NCBI RefSeq assembly: GCF_902167145.1
Contig: NC_050099.1
Location: 63,940,942-64,004,941 of the forward strand
Length of the DNA stretch: 64,000 nucleotides
Origin: Zea mays
Lineage: Eukaryota; Streptophyta; Magnoliopsida; Poales; Poaceae
Direction: 5' to 3'
The position numbers and the translations under genes are program-made. Shown piece by piece: positions 32,896 through 44,087 of the stretch. The notes below the pieces were generated by a model. It searched no databases, was not told the DNA's origin, and saw nothing but the letters and a program-made list of their open reading frames with translations. Position 1 is the stretch's first letter, and each line of letters begins with the position of its first letter.

Positions 32896-35800
32896 CTATT
32901 CTTCTTTTAAAACTACTTCCGCAACTTCGTTTAACAATTGAGAAATAGCTTCATCCAAAATAGCTTCGGCCATTTTAATGATTTCTCCCTCTCTCTTTGC
33001 TTCTGGGTCGGCCGATGGCTTGAAGGGCTCCGGGGGAGGAGATAGCTCAGCTGCGATACAAAACATAAATAAGTTCGAAGTCACAGAAATAAAACACAAG
33101 GTCAAAAGCAATTAAGCAATACCTATCCGCCTTTCAAGTTCCGCAGCTTTCTCAGCTGCCTTCGTCGCTTCTTTTGCATCATGAGAATATTTTTCACTCT
33201 TTTTTATTATCTCGTGCGCCATCTTTCGGCCGCCATTTTCCCAGATGTCAGTGAAGAATTTCCCGCCAACTAAGCTTGCTTTAGCCGAGGGGTCTTTTGT
33301 ATCTTCAATAGATAAGGTAGCTTCGGTTTGGGCCAAAGCTTTCACGTCGTCACAGCCTAGTTTTTCCAAAATAGCCACGATTCCCCTGGCACCTGAAAAG
33401 GTGCAGACATCCCCGCGACCACTCAAAACTTCTTCAAAGGCTTCAACTTGGTTGCTGATCCAGTCAATTGGGCCTTCAGGATCGCCCCTTACAAAATTAT
33501 CCTCGCTAGAAAATGCGCCAACCTTGGCGAAGCTAGATTTTATTTTTTGCACGCATTCTATGGATTTTTCGTAGCATTTCTCTTTTGAAGACCGAAGTTC
33601 TACAACTGTCTTCTCCCAATAATTTTTCCAATAGTTACTGGCGTCTCAGTCAGCTTCGGCAATTGCACACTTTAACTTCGCTTCAGCCAGCTGTTTCTGA
33701 AGATCTTCAATTTCGCACTTCTGGGCTTCAGCTTGGGCTTTAGAAGTAGCTTTGTCTTCTTTTATTTTATTTAGCAATGAGTTTAATATTTTATCTTTCT
33801 CAAGACCTTCGTTCCTTAGTTCGATTACTTCGGAACGAAGGTTGTTCAAGGCCATGGTACATCCCTCGTCTTCAGCGCTTTTTTGCGCCCTAAGGGCGTT
33901 GCTAAGAATAAGGCCCTGAAAAAGGAATACGGTATTAAGTATAAGCAAATGGAAAAATTTTGCTTTTCAGTAAAATTCATTTCCTCACCTTTAAGTTATT
34001 GTATGCTAAGTTGTCGGCCAATTCATCTTTTGATAGCACTGAGAGCCCGTCCTCTAGTGTCGGGAATCCGAAGCTTTTGCTCATCTCCCAGCAGACAGAA
34101 ATCTCCTTGCTGTCTGGGAGACAATACAAGAAGTCTTCTTCTCCGCTGCCGTTGAAAATTAATGCCCCTTCGGATATTTCAATTTTTGGGCATAGAACTG
34201 AGCTTCTCGCTTTTCTTTTTCAGTCAACTTTTTCCCCGAAGCATGTCATAAAATATAATTGAGAGCTTCGGAAAATGCTTCGGGGGTGGCAGTGGCAGTT
34301 TTTTCAGCCAAAATTTGCTCTGCCGCTTCTGTTTCTTGTTCTCTGGTTTCCAAGGATTTCTCCTTGGCGGGCTCTGAAGGCCCAGCTTCGGTCTCAGCCT
34401 GGCGTTGTGTAGCTTCGGCTTTAGAGGCTGTTGTTTCAATTTGCGTTTTTGGAGCTTCGACAATTTTCCTCGGAGTAGAGCTTGAAGACTTTATTGTCTC
34501 CAGTACATCTAGAACATTAACCATCCTTTTTCTTTTGGGGGTCACTGCTAGACCTTTCTGGGTTTTTGGCACTTCAACTCCTGCTGAAGGATTTAAAATT
34601 TCTGATGTTATTGTCCCTTCGGCTCTCGGTTCTTCAATTTTTTCAACCTTCGGCGTTGCAGTCAGCTCTTCAGTTTTCTGCGCAGGCGCAGGTTCTTTGG
34701 CTTCAGTAGCCGAAGAGGTCTCACCGACAAACTCGGGTACCATGGCCGGTGAGTAAGGACCTTCACCTTTTTCCTCTTCGGCGCAGGCTCGCTTGGAGCA
34801 GCTGAAGCATCATCTTTACCGGAAGTTGCACCTTTTCTTTTTTGCCCCCGTAATGGGTAGCGGTAGTCAGGATACATGAACCCAATAGCATCGAAAACTC
34901 TTTTGAGCCTGTTCTTTTTTCGGCTTCCGAAGGCCGCTGATAGTGCATTATCTTCTGTTTTCGAGTACGGCCCAAGCAGTTCATCACTTGTAGCTTTGAC
35001 ACTCTTCAGCCAATCGTCGTCTGCCTCGTCAAACTGGTCTCCAAATCTGAAGGTGTATTTTAGTCGAACCAAACCACCTTCGTGGGGGTTGTTGATGGTT
35101 TCCTTTGGCATCTCCCAGTTGGCTACCAATGGCCATATCATGTAGGCCACATGCTCTTGAACTAAGTCCCTTGTCCCGATGAAGGAGTAAATTATGCCGA
35201 AGGCCTTTTGGCATTCTTCGGTTGCTTTATCAATTTCCACCTTCGGCTTCCGGAGGCCAAAGCGTTGCCAGATAGGGCGCATGATAATCTCCTTAATATC
35301 CTCTCGTGCCTTTAAATCATTTTTCACATAGAACCATTCCTTCATCTAATCCCCGGGCCATCGCTTTCGGAAGGTCGACACAGGGCAGCTTGACCCGGAG
35401 CGGGCAACGAAGCTATAGCAGCCAAAGTTGTTGTGATACTGCTCTTTACCCCAGGGCTTCGTCTCATATAGAAGCTCGTGCATGCTAAAGAAACTTTTAG
35501 CATTCGGCTCCAAGTTCTGGCTCCTCACAGCCCATACGAAGACTCCCATCCTTATTATGGCTTCGGGAGTAATCTGGTGAAGAAAAATCTGGAATATCTT
35601 CAAAACCTCAACCACGAAACTGCTTAGAGGAAACCGAAGCCCAGCCTTGAAGAAGCTTCGGAAGATCACGACTTCATTATCTTCGGGAGTAGGTACAGTC
35701 TTCTCCCCGTCATCTGCCCTCACAGTAGATATATCTCGAAAATATCTCCCCCTCATATTGTCAAGGTGACTCTGCTTAATAGTTGATTTTCCGAAGAATG

Positions 35801-36014
35801 TGTGACTTAGTCGCCACAGTCGATCTTCGGAGTCCTCACCTCCACTTTCCACATCATAACTGTCACTATCGCCAGTGTCTTCAGATAAACCTTCTAAAAT
35901 CTCCTTAGTGATCTTCTCAGTATTTGTCTTTGCTATTGATTCAAGAAACCCAAGATTCTTCTCCTCAGAAAGACTAAGCCTTGTTTCGACAATAGCTCTT
36001 TTATCTTTAGACAT
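32896..36014 (-). pseudogene. Antisense gene (Transposase_28-type) of element B, broken
   Basis: Same organisation as D. ATG at 36014 (MSKDKRAIVE), an acidic start, the Transposase_28 domain (FPLSSFVVEVLKIFQIFLHQ), basic VTPKRKRMVNVLDVLE, Ala/Glu/Pro-rich linker, a coiled coil and a KMAEAILDEAISQLLNEVAE tail in the last exon (32896-33050). A TAG at 35343-35345 stands where D has Trp. Frameshifts occur near 34740, near 34180 and around 33640. Introns at 33916-33988 and 33051-33122 match those of D. Confidence 0.85.
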
Positions 36015-36161
36015 CTTCGGAAATGCTAAAAAAACTGCTCTCAAAGCCGAAGCTTAAAAAACCTAAAAAGCCAAGCAAGTGTTGGTGCGCAAAGAGCTAA
36101 AAGTTGAGTAAGCAAGAGCAGATTGCAAGAAAGCGTGCCAGATGTTCTTGCGGTGTGCTCT

Positions 36162-36169
36162 TATTTATA
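36162..36169 (-). promoter_or_regulatory. TATA box of B antisense gene
   Basis: Minus strand GGGCGTATAAATAAGAGC, about 150 bp upstream of the ATG at 36014. The surrounding sequence is similar to that of D. Confidence 0.7.
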
Positions 36170-36325
36170 CGCCCAGTGCGTTGCAAGTGGGAGGGCCCCA
36201 CTTGTTATTGACTGATGCTATTCTAGCAAAGGGAAGGTGTTTTTTTGGACCTTCGGCTTAAAGCCTTTTGTCCATATCACAATCTGAATTTCTCATTCTA
36301 ACAAATTAATATTGTGAGGGGCTAC

Positions 36326-36993
36326 TGTTGGGGGCCTTCGGCTTCCGAAGGTCCTCAAAATATGATTTAACAATGTTTCTGGAGTATGATACATGAACAG
36401 GTACCTTCGGACTTGGTCAAAACTACAGTGTGAAGAAGAACAAAGAATACGAAGGATGGCGCAGAGCCGAAGCTATGCGCAGGGGAGCTTCGGCGTGATA
36501 ACAGAAAAAGGGAACCGACTTAAAAGGGAAAAGGCTATTTAGACCCCGATGGACTATTATAGAGTTATTAGCAAATGTTAAGGGCATGGGTGTAATTTTA
36601 CATGGGCTACGTCCCGTGCCTATAAATAGATGAACAGTGCTCCCGTACTGTTCACGATGACTGGGCATTTGTTTTTGCGTCACGCTTGTACTTTTACCTT
36701 CTTTCAAGACGAAGGTACTTTTGTAACTTGTTATTATTTCCATTTTTCCTTAATAATAAAATAGAAATAAGTTGATGGTAATAAATAACTGTTGATATTG
36801 TCTTTTATATTTCATATGTTTCTTTCCTCGTTTATATGTTGCCTTGACGAAGGTACGTCCTTCACAACATTCGTCCGAAAATCATTATTTCTCAAAAGGA
36901 TATAATGCTTCGAAGGACGAAGGACTTTAACGTTTAACATTCTCTGTGTTGCCTTGTTTTTGACTCATAGCATTTGAGAACAAGTCACCAACA
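36326..36993 (+). repeat. Element B 3' LTR
   Basis: 668 bp, preceded by the PPT TGAGGGGCTAC and followed by TSD TGCAT. TATAAATA at 36621-36628. Differs from the 5' copy by scattered substitutions and short indels. Confidence 0.92.
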
Positions 36994-36998
36994 TGCAT

Positions 36999-38798
36999 AG
37001 ATCTTTAATTCAGTCCCAGGCATTGGCAGACTTCATCGCTGATTGGACGCCAGGGGCTCAGGAAGAAAGGATAAATAAAGATGTCGAAGCTTGGACACTG
37101 TTCTGCGATGGTTCTTGGGGAACCTTCAACGCAGGAGCAGCTGCTGTTCTAGTAGCACCTTCGAAAGTCAGAACATGTTATGCAGCCAAGCTAGATTTTA
37201 GTTGTACAAATAATATTGCTGAATATGAAGCACTTTTGTTGGGGCTTCAGAAGTTAAGGGCAATGGGATTAAGAAGGGCTATTCTGAAAACTGATTCTCA
37301 AGTCATTTCTTGCCATGTAGATAAAAGTAGCAAGGCAAGAGATCCGAAACTTAAAAAATATCTGGATACAGTTCAAAGGTTGGAGGCTTTTTTCGCAGGT
37401 TTCTCTGTCAAGAACATTCCAAGAGGCGAAAATGAGCATGCAGATTTGTTAGCCAAATCAGTGGCTCAGGGGTTCCCTTTACCTTCGGAAGTATTTTTTG
37501 AAACAATAAAGGCACCTTCGGTTGAACTCATGGAGAGAGCAGTGCTCGCCATTTCTCCAGTGCATAGTGAAGATTGGAGGACTGAAATCATATCTTTTCT
37601 CCAGGGTAACTACCTCTCGGATGACGAAGTTTATAATAAAAGAATGGAATCAAGAACAAGACCATATATCATAATAGAGTGGGAATTATACAAGCACGGA
37701 GTTTGCTCTCCCCTTCTCAAGTGTTTATCCAGAACTGAAGGTATAGAACTAATGAAGGAGATACATGCAGGATTGTGTGGATCTCATATTGGGTCTAGGC
37801 CTTTGCAGGGAAAGGTTTTTAGACAGGGATTTTACTGGCCGAAGGCAGCTTCGGATGCAGCAGATCTGGTCCAAAAGTGCGAAAATTGTCAAAAATGTGC
37901 AAGGGACCAAAAACAACTTTCGTCATTAACTCAGTTAATACAACCAACCTGGCCATTGCAAAGGTGGGGCCTAGACTTGTTAGGCCCACTTCTACCAGCA
38001 CAAGGTAATTTGAAATATGTCGTGGTGGCGGTGGAATATTTTTCTAAGTGGATTGAAGCAAAACCTTTGGCTACAATAACTTCGGTTACAGTTCAGAAAT
38101 TCTTCTAGCAAAATATCGTTTGTCGCTTTGGCGTGCCGAAGGCTATAACTGTGGACAATGGAACACAGTTTGATGCCGAAGCTTTTAAAGATTTCTGCGA
38201 CCAGATTGGCACGAAGATTCATTTTGCATCAGTAAGGCACCCGAATTCAAATGGGCTGGTCGAAAGAGAAAATGGTATCATAATGACGGGAATAATAAAG
38301 TTAATCTTCAATCAACCCAGAGAAAAGTGGTCAGAAGAGTTGATTAAAGTGGTGTGGAGCCACAACACAACTGTATCAAGGTCAACAGGTTTTACACCGT
38401 TCAAGCTATTGTTTGGTGGCGAAGCTATAACCCCAGAAGAAGCTAAGGTAGGGTCAATTAGAACAGTAGCTTCAGCAGAAGATGAAGCTGATTATTCTGT
38501 GGCAAAAGATGCTATAGAAGGGACCAGATTTTAGACTGTGGAAAATATCAATAAATATCAAGTCGAAACAATAAAATGGCGTGACAGAAAAGTTCAGTTG
38601 AAAAACATTAAGCCAGGGCATCTGGTACTTCGGAGAGTGGCCAATCCAGACACAGCAGGCAAGCTACAGCTGAAGTGGGAAGGACCCTTTCTGGTGGTAT
38701 CTTCGTCAAGACCCGGTTCTTACAGATTGAAGGATATGGACGGCAACGACATTCCAAGATCTTGGAATGCGGATGAGCTTCGACGATATTATGTGTAA
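36999..38798 (+). pseudogene. Element C pol, second part: archaeal-type RNase H and integrase
   Basis: Continues C pol beyond element B. A second RNase H (aRH) spans about 37090-37480, with acidic residues in CDGSWG, AEYEALLLG, KTDSQV and EHADLLA; dual RNase H is a hallmark of the Tat lineage. Integrase has the zinc-binding HAGLCGSHIG...CENCQKC. Its catalytic D, D and E lie in GLDLLGPL, VDNGTQF and GLVERENG. The C-terminal DNA-binding part ends near ADELRRYYV. In-frame TAGs occur at 38106 (shared with A) and 38532. No chromodomain is present. Confidence 0.9.
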
Positions 38799-39867
38799 CT
38801 TGATGTAATCTTTTTCATTTTTTCTATGGCACCCTTTTCCTTTCCAAAGGGGGAGAAAGGTTTTTAATGGGGCCATAGTTTGTAATTTTTCCTTTCTTAT
38901 CCAGCTCTATGAGAGCAAAATCCCAAAAAATGTAAAATGTAAAATCTGAGCATGCACCATCGAGTGTAAAGAGAAAAATATAGGGAGAAGCTCGAAAGTC
39001 ATCCCTAAGGGGATGCAGAGCACGACGAAGTTACAAAAAGTCGTTCCTAAGGGAGCGCAGCGTAAGTTTTCTGCTCAAAAGTCGTTCCTAACGGAATGCA
39101 GAGCCAAATACCACCGAAATAGAAGGCGAAGAAGTTTAAAAGATGTTCCTAAGGGAATGCAGAACTTACACCGAAAAGTCAACGGTGATACCGCCGAAAT
39201 AGAAGGCGAAGAAGTTCAAAAGACGTCCCTAAGGGGATGCAGAACTTACACCGAAAAATAAGCGGTGCAGCCGAAAAATAAACGACAAAGAGATTTCAGT
39301 CATTCCTAAGGGAATGAGGAGTTTTTGATGTGGCTTCGTAAGCGTGTGTCTGGACATTCATTTGCACAGTACATCACATCATTCATTGCATTCATACACA
39401 TTCATTTAGACATACATATGATCATCATCATCATATCATACAGATACAGACAGTTGCTTCGGCTATAAGGATAATGCTTCAGCGAAAGGAAAGGAAGCAG
39501 ATTTATGCTTCGTTGTGTACGAAAAGAAGGGAAGGTGTTTTTCGCCTTCGGCTCAAAAAATACAAGTTTCGTCCACATCAAAGCAGTTCATACATGGACG
39601 GAAAGGTAAAAATATATTACAAGGTATGGATAAATTTATAGAGTAGTATTTGATTCTTAAATTGCAATATTCTTTACAAGGATAATTCAAAAGTTTCTCT
39701 AGAGTTTTTTCACAGCAATGTCTTCGGCTTCATCACCATCCGATAAGCTTCGGATCATCCACCAAGCTTCGACTCATTGCTCCTCGGCTTCGTCATCCTG
39801 TACATAACAAAGTGTTATAAGGTAAATTCAAGTTTCAAGGAAAAGGTAAGCATAAGGTATGATTTTA
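38799..39867 (+). other. Element C spacer between pol and antisense gene
   Basis: Holds the AAAAGTCGTTCCTAAGGGAG repeat family (39000-39290), a CATTCATT/ATCATC low-complexity stretch (39355-39450), the GGGAAGGTGTTTTTCG motif at 39529, and a possible short last exon of the antisense gene (after TGTACAG, around 39795). Same layout as B and D spacers. Confidence 0.6.
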
Positions 39868-42715
39868 TTATCGATTTAAGATGACTTCGAGCTTCATCAC
39901 CAGCCAAGCTTCGTCCACCCTTTCCCAAATTTGAGTTACGAATCTGTTCCCAATGCTTCGGGCCAGGCCGAGGATGTCATTCAAATCCGCTGGTGATAAG
40001 CTGAAGTTCAGTCGGTTTACAATATTCCCGTGCATGCAACCAGCCTTCATAAAAGTGACAGCTGTACCACGAGAAGCTAGCAGAGCGCAGAAATCACCAT
40101 GCCCAACTATGACTTCATCAAGAGCATCAACTTCGCCTTCAATATGATCAAAGATGCCTGGCAGGTTTTTAGCTGAAGGTTTAAACTTTTTAGAGCTGGC
40201 TCCAACTGAGTTGAAGACTTCCTTCAGTCGTTGCATACAATGGTTGCCGAAGTTCAGACATTTATCTTGGAGTTCCTTCAACGACCTTTGCAAGTTCGAA
40301 CTTTTTGCAACTTCAGCTCCAAGCTTCGCATCAAAATCCTTCTTCTCTTGTTTGAAGCTTTTTGATTTCATGGAGAGTTCATTGTTTAGCCTTGCAATCT
40401 CGGCTTGAGCCTCTGCCAGCGAACCCTCCATTGTTTGAAGCATGAAATCTTTCTTTTCCAAAGCAGCTTCATGATCTTTAATTTTGCCCTCTAAGCCCTC
40501 AATTATAATCTCATTTTTCTTGTCCTCGAGATCTTGTTGCATCCTCAAGGTTTTACTTAGTAGTAGACTCTAAAAAATAACCTTCATCAGAAGTAACCTT
40601 CATCTCAAAAACAATAATAAAGTTCATGTAAGAACTTTACCTTGAAATTAGAATAAAACAAGCTGTCGGCGATATGTTGCCACCGATATCTGTTGAGGTT
40701 GGCCTCAAGCTTCGGAAAGCCAACACTTTTCGATAGAGTGCTGACAACTTTTGCCCTAATTCGGTCCCGGAGGCATCCTAAGCTCTCTTCGGCAACGCCA
40801 CCAAAGGGCAATGCTCCTGGTTGATAGCCGCATCATATTGCGTAATCCCTCAACTCTTCCTTCTCAACCTTAGACGACTTTTGGCCAAGTATGTTTTGAA
40901 AATTAAAATCCTCTTCCTTCGAAGTCTCTTCGGCAACCTACTTCTCTTTCCCGGGCACTGGGGCCAGGGTCTCTTCGGCAGCTGTAGCAGCTTCTTCCAC
41001 GGCCATGTTCAAGATCATCTTATCAATATCAGAAAAGGTGCCTTCTAGATTTATATCTTCGGCCGTCTCAGCTTCGGCAGTTAAAGCTTCGGTGAGGGCA
41101 GCCTCGGTTGCTGCGGTATCTTCGGTAGCCGGTGTTTTTGACACCGAGGCCGGCGGTGGCGTTTCTTCAATAGCATCAAAAACAGTAATGATCCTTCGCC
41201 TTTTTTCAGCAGGCTTCTTGATTGCCACATGCTCCTCCTTCTTCTGTAAAAGCTTCATCAGTTGTGGCCCTAGTGGACTTAGCTTGAGAGGTAAAGATTC
41301 GGTCATTACCTTTAAAATTTCCTCCACATCAGCGGTAGGAGGTGTTGAAGGAACTTCTTCCTCTATATCAGCTGTCTTTGGCTTCGTAGCCAAAGCTTTT
41401 CTTTTCTTTGGAACAGCCATCTTCTGCTCAGGGCTGGATTTCTTATTTTCAAAGCTTTTTCATCTTCTTCTATCATTCTAGCAGCTTGCCTCTTCATTAC
41501 ACTGACAACTCTTTTTCGCTTTAGCCCTTCGGCACCCTTGCTTAACCGTTCATAGTCACGATATTCAAATTTCAGGGCATCCATTACTCGGTTCAGCCTT
41601 CGTTTCGGTCGGGTGCCGAAGTCCGCGATCATCAATTGATCTTCTTTCTTAGTATAGTTGCCCAAGATTTCATTGCACATAGCTTCAATCATCTCCAACC
41701 ATTCTTGGCAGGGTTTTTTGAAATGTTTCTTGAACTTGAAATGATAGGGCAGTCGAACAAGTTCATTCTTTTTATTTTCTCATTTAAACTTCGGCATATT
41801 CCATTCCTTTAACGTCGGAAATACTCTATTGGCTAGGTATTCCTGTACCAAATCTCTAGTGCCGATATGCTCAGACACAACTCGAAATTCGCCAACAGCT
41901 TCTCGGCATGGTGACCCGTGTAGCATGTCGCACAAAGGCCTAGTTAACCCGAAGGTTAGGTCCAGTGGGCTCTGAACTATCTTCTCCTTCTGCTCATCAA
42001 TCTTAACATAAAACCACTCATTCTTCCAGTCGGTTGCCCATTTGGTGCGACAGCTGACCACCAGAGTCTTCATGTCTTTGCGGTAAGCAAAGTTGTAACA
42101 GCCGAAATTCTCATGTAGCCCATCTTCTCTAGCCTTCGTCTGATAATGAAGCTCGTGCACCCGGTAGAAAGCTTTAGCAAGCGGCTCCACTCCTTGGCTT
42201 CGAAGAGCATAGATTAAAACGCTGAGCCTAACGATGGCGTTAGGAGTCAGCTGATGAAGATAAATTTCAAAATCTTTCAAAACATCCCCAATCATTTCAT
42301 GCAAAGGAAACCTCAATCCTGCTTTGAAGAAGCTTCTGAAAACTACCACCTCATCATTTTCTGGCTTCAGAGTGGTTTCTTCCCCACCAAAACGAATCAG
42401 CTTCTTCTCGGCTTCCCCGAAGTAGCCTAGCTTTATCATCAGGGGCATATCAACTTCGAAGACAGTCGACTTTCCAAAGTCCAAGTGGCTGGGTTTGGAT
42501 GGCATAATAGTGTTATAATCTATCTCTTCTTCACCAGCATCACCCTCTTCAATATCAGCTTGTTCAGCTTCGGCAGCAGATGCACCTTCGTTAGAAGCAC
42601 CCTCTGTCACAACCAGTCCCGACTGACTCATTACTTCAGAAATTGGGGCAGTCTCAGTAGCTTCGGCCTCCTCTCCGTCGCGCGTAACTCTAGCTGTTGA
42701 ACGCACTCTGGCCAT
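39868..42715 (-). pseudogene. Antisense gene (Transposase_28-type) of element C, broken
   Basis: ATG at 42715 (MARVRSTARVTRDGEE). Acidic Glu/Ala-rich start, then the Transposase_28 domain (FPLHEMIGDVLKDFEIYLHQ; LRSQGVEPLAKAFYRVHEL), basic KPAEKRRRIITVFDAIEE, a conserved DYAI-CGYQPGALPFGG block and a coiled coil. Intron at 40570-40640 (71 nt, AAG|GTAAAG...TTTTAG|AG). Breaks: stop near 41780, frameshift near 41420, stop near 40930, frameshift near 39915. It is closer to A than to B/D. The 3' exon is not resolved. Confidence 0.83.
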
Positions 42716-42914
42716 TTGATACTGAATTTCTTGCAGTTTTGACGAAGTTGATGACTTTTTGCAACTTTGCCGAAGCTCCCTCTTATGACGAAGCTAAAGC
42801 AAAATGATGCTTTGATTGAGAATACGATGAATAAGCTTCGGCTGTGGTCAAATTTTTCGAAGCATAGCAGTGCAATAGTAATAAATGTTTTGGTAACTTC
42901 ACACCTACTTGTCT

Positions 42915-42923
42915 GTTTATATA
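42915..42923 (-). promoter_or_regulatory. TATA box of C antisense gene
   Basis: Minus strand GCACTATATAAACAGAC, about 200 bp upstream of the ATG at 42715. It is equivalent to the box at 15753 in A. Confidence 0.65.
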
Positions 42924-43201
42924 GTGCTGCAGGTGGGAAGGTAAATCGTCAAGCCGCTTGTAGACGCTGAACAGTCGCCCGCACTCACTGAATGGTGGAC
43001 CATATTGCGCGAGAAGATGAATCACCAGATCGCGCGTACCCGTTGAATGGTGGGACCACCTTGCACTCGGAATATTTAAATCGTTTCCTGACAACGAGCT
43101 TAGGGAAGGTGTTTTTCGGACCTTCGGTATTCCGAAGCCTAAGAGAATTTTTCACGGGTCGAGCTCATTACGAAAAACGATCTGGCACTGTGAAGGGCTA
43201 C

Positions 43202-43807
43202 TGTTGGGGGCCTGCTTCGTTGCCGAAGGTCCTGTAAGAAGAAACACCTTCGGAAGATCAACACAGAAGCAAAGTCGAAGCTACCATCCAGGGAGCTTCG
43301 GCATAGTGACATGCCTTAAGACGAAGGGTGGCACCGACTTAAAGATGAAAAGACAAATTGGCCCATGATAATCTGTGTCATGATTGTAACCGGTTGTAGA
43401 GGACACGAATGTAAATCCACATAGGCTGCACCCTGTGCCTATAAATAGATGAACAGTACCCCCGTACTGTTCACGCTGACTAATACTCGCTCGTGCATTA
43501 CGCTTGTATTATTTCCTTCTGTCAAGCCGAAGATACAAATGTAATTTTATATTATTATTGTTTATCCATGATATAATAAAGTTGAATTCATAATATCATA
43601 TGTTTATTCACGTTGCTTTTCATGTCTTACATGCTTCTTCTTTCATTAATGTATACTGCAATCATGAAGATATGTCCTTCATGACCTTCGTCTGAAGATC
43701 ATTATGCCCTAAGGGAGATAATGCTTCAAAGGACGAAGGGCCTTAACCTTTAACATTTTGTGTTGCCTTGTTCTTAATTCATAGCAGTTGAGAACAAGTC
43801 CCCAACA
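43202..43807 (+). repeat. Element C 3' LTR
   Basis: 606 bp, preceded by the PPT GTGAAGGGCTAC. TATAAATA at 43440-43447. The left arm of the U3 stem-loop has one mismatch (GTCGAAGCT). Followed by GTTGT, the probable decayed TSD. Confidence 0.9.
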
Positions 43808-44087
43808 GTTGTGCTCCCTTAGGAATGACTTTTCGCAGCTTCGGCATCCTTGGGGTGATTACAGCTCTACATCCCCTTAGGGACATCTTTTGAGCTTCTC
43901 CCTGTTTCCTTTTGCACTCGATGGTGCAAGCTATGATTTTACATATTACATCTTTGGGAGATTTTGGCCCTTGTATTGCATGGGGCTAAATAAGAATGAA
44001 AATTACAAACTATGGCCCCATTAAAAACCTTTCTCCCGTCCTGAAAGGAAAAGGGTGCTATAGGAAAAATGAAAAAGATTACATCAA
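43808..44087 (-). other. Element A spacer, right of element C
   Basis: Continues the repeat region from 19438 (CTTAGGAATGACTTTTCGCAGCTTCGG and related units), then about 200 bp of 3' sequence after A pol. This matches the post-pol sequence of C at 38810-39000. No gene is seen. Confidence 0.6.

Larger units (their letters stand above)
22231..36993 (+). mobile_element. Tat-lineage element B (gag-only, with antisense gene)
   Basis: LTRs at 22231-22900 and 36326-36993, with exact TSD TGCAT at 22226-22230 and 36994-36998. It carries gag but no protease, RT, RNase H or integrase anywhere between the LTRs, plus an antisense gene at 32896-36014. Element D is inserted downstream of gag. Once D is removed, B is about 7.3 kb. 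It is inserted in C pol. Confidence 0.92.
19439..43807 (+). mobile_element. Tat-lineage Ty3/gypsy element C (pol-only, with antisense gene)
   Basis: 5' LTR 19439-20033, PBS, pol without gag, tandem repeats, antisense gene 39868-42715 on the minus strand, PPT, 3' LTR 43202-43807. Element B (with D inside) splits pol at 22230. The flanking five bases are GCTGC on the left and GTTGT on the right, which fits a duplication altered by two C-to-T changes. C sits in the tandem-repeat region of A in opposite orientation. Confidence 0.9.
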
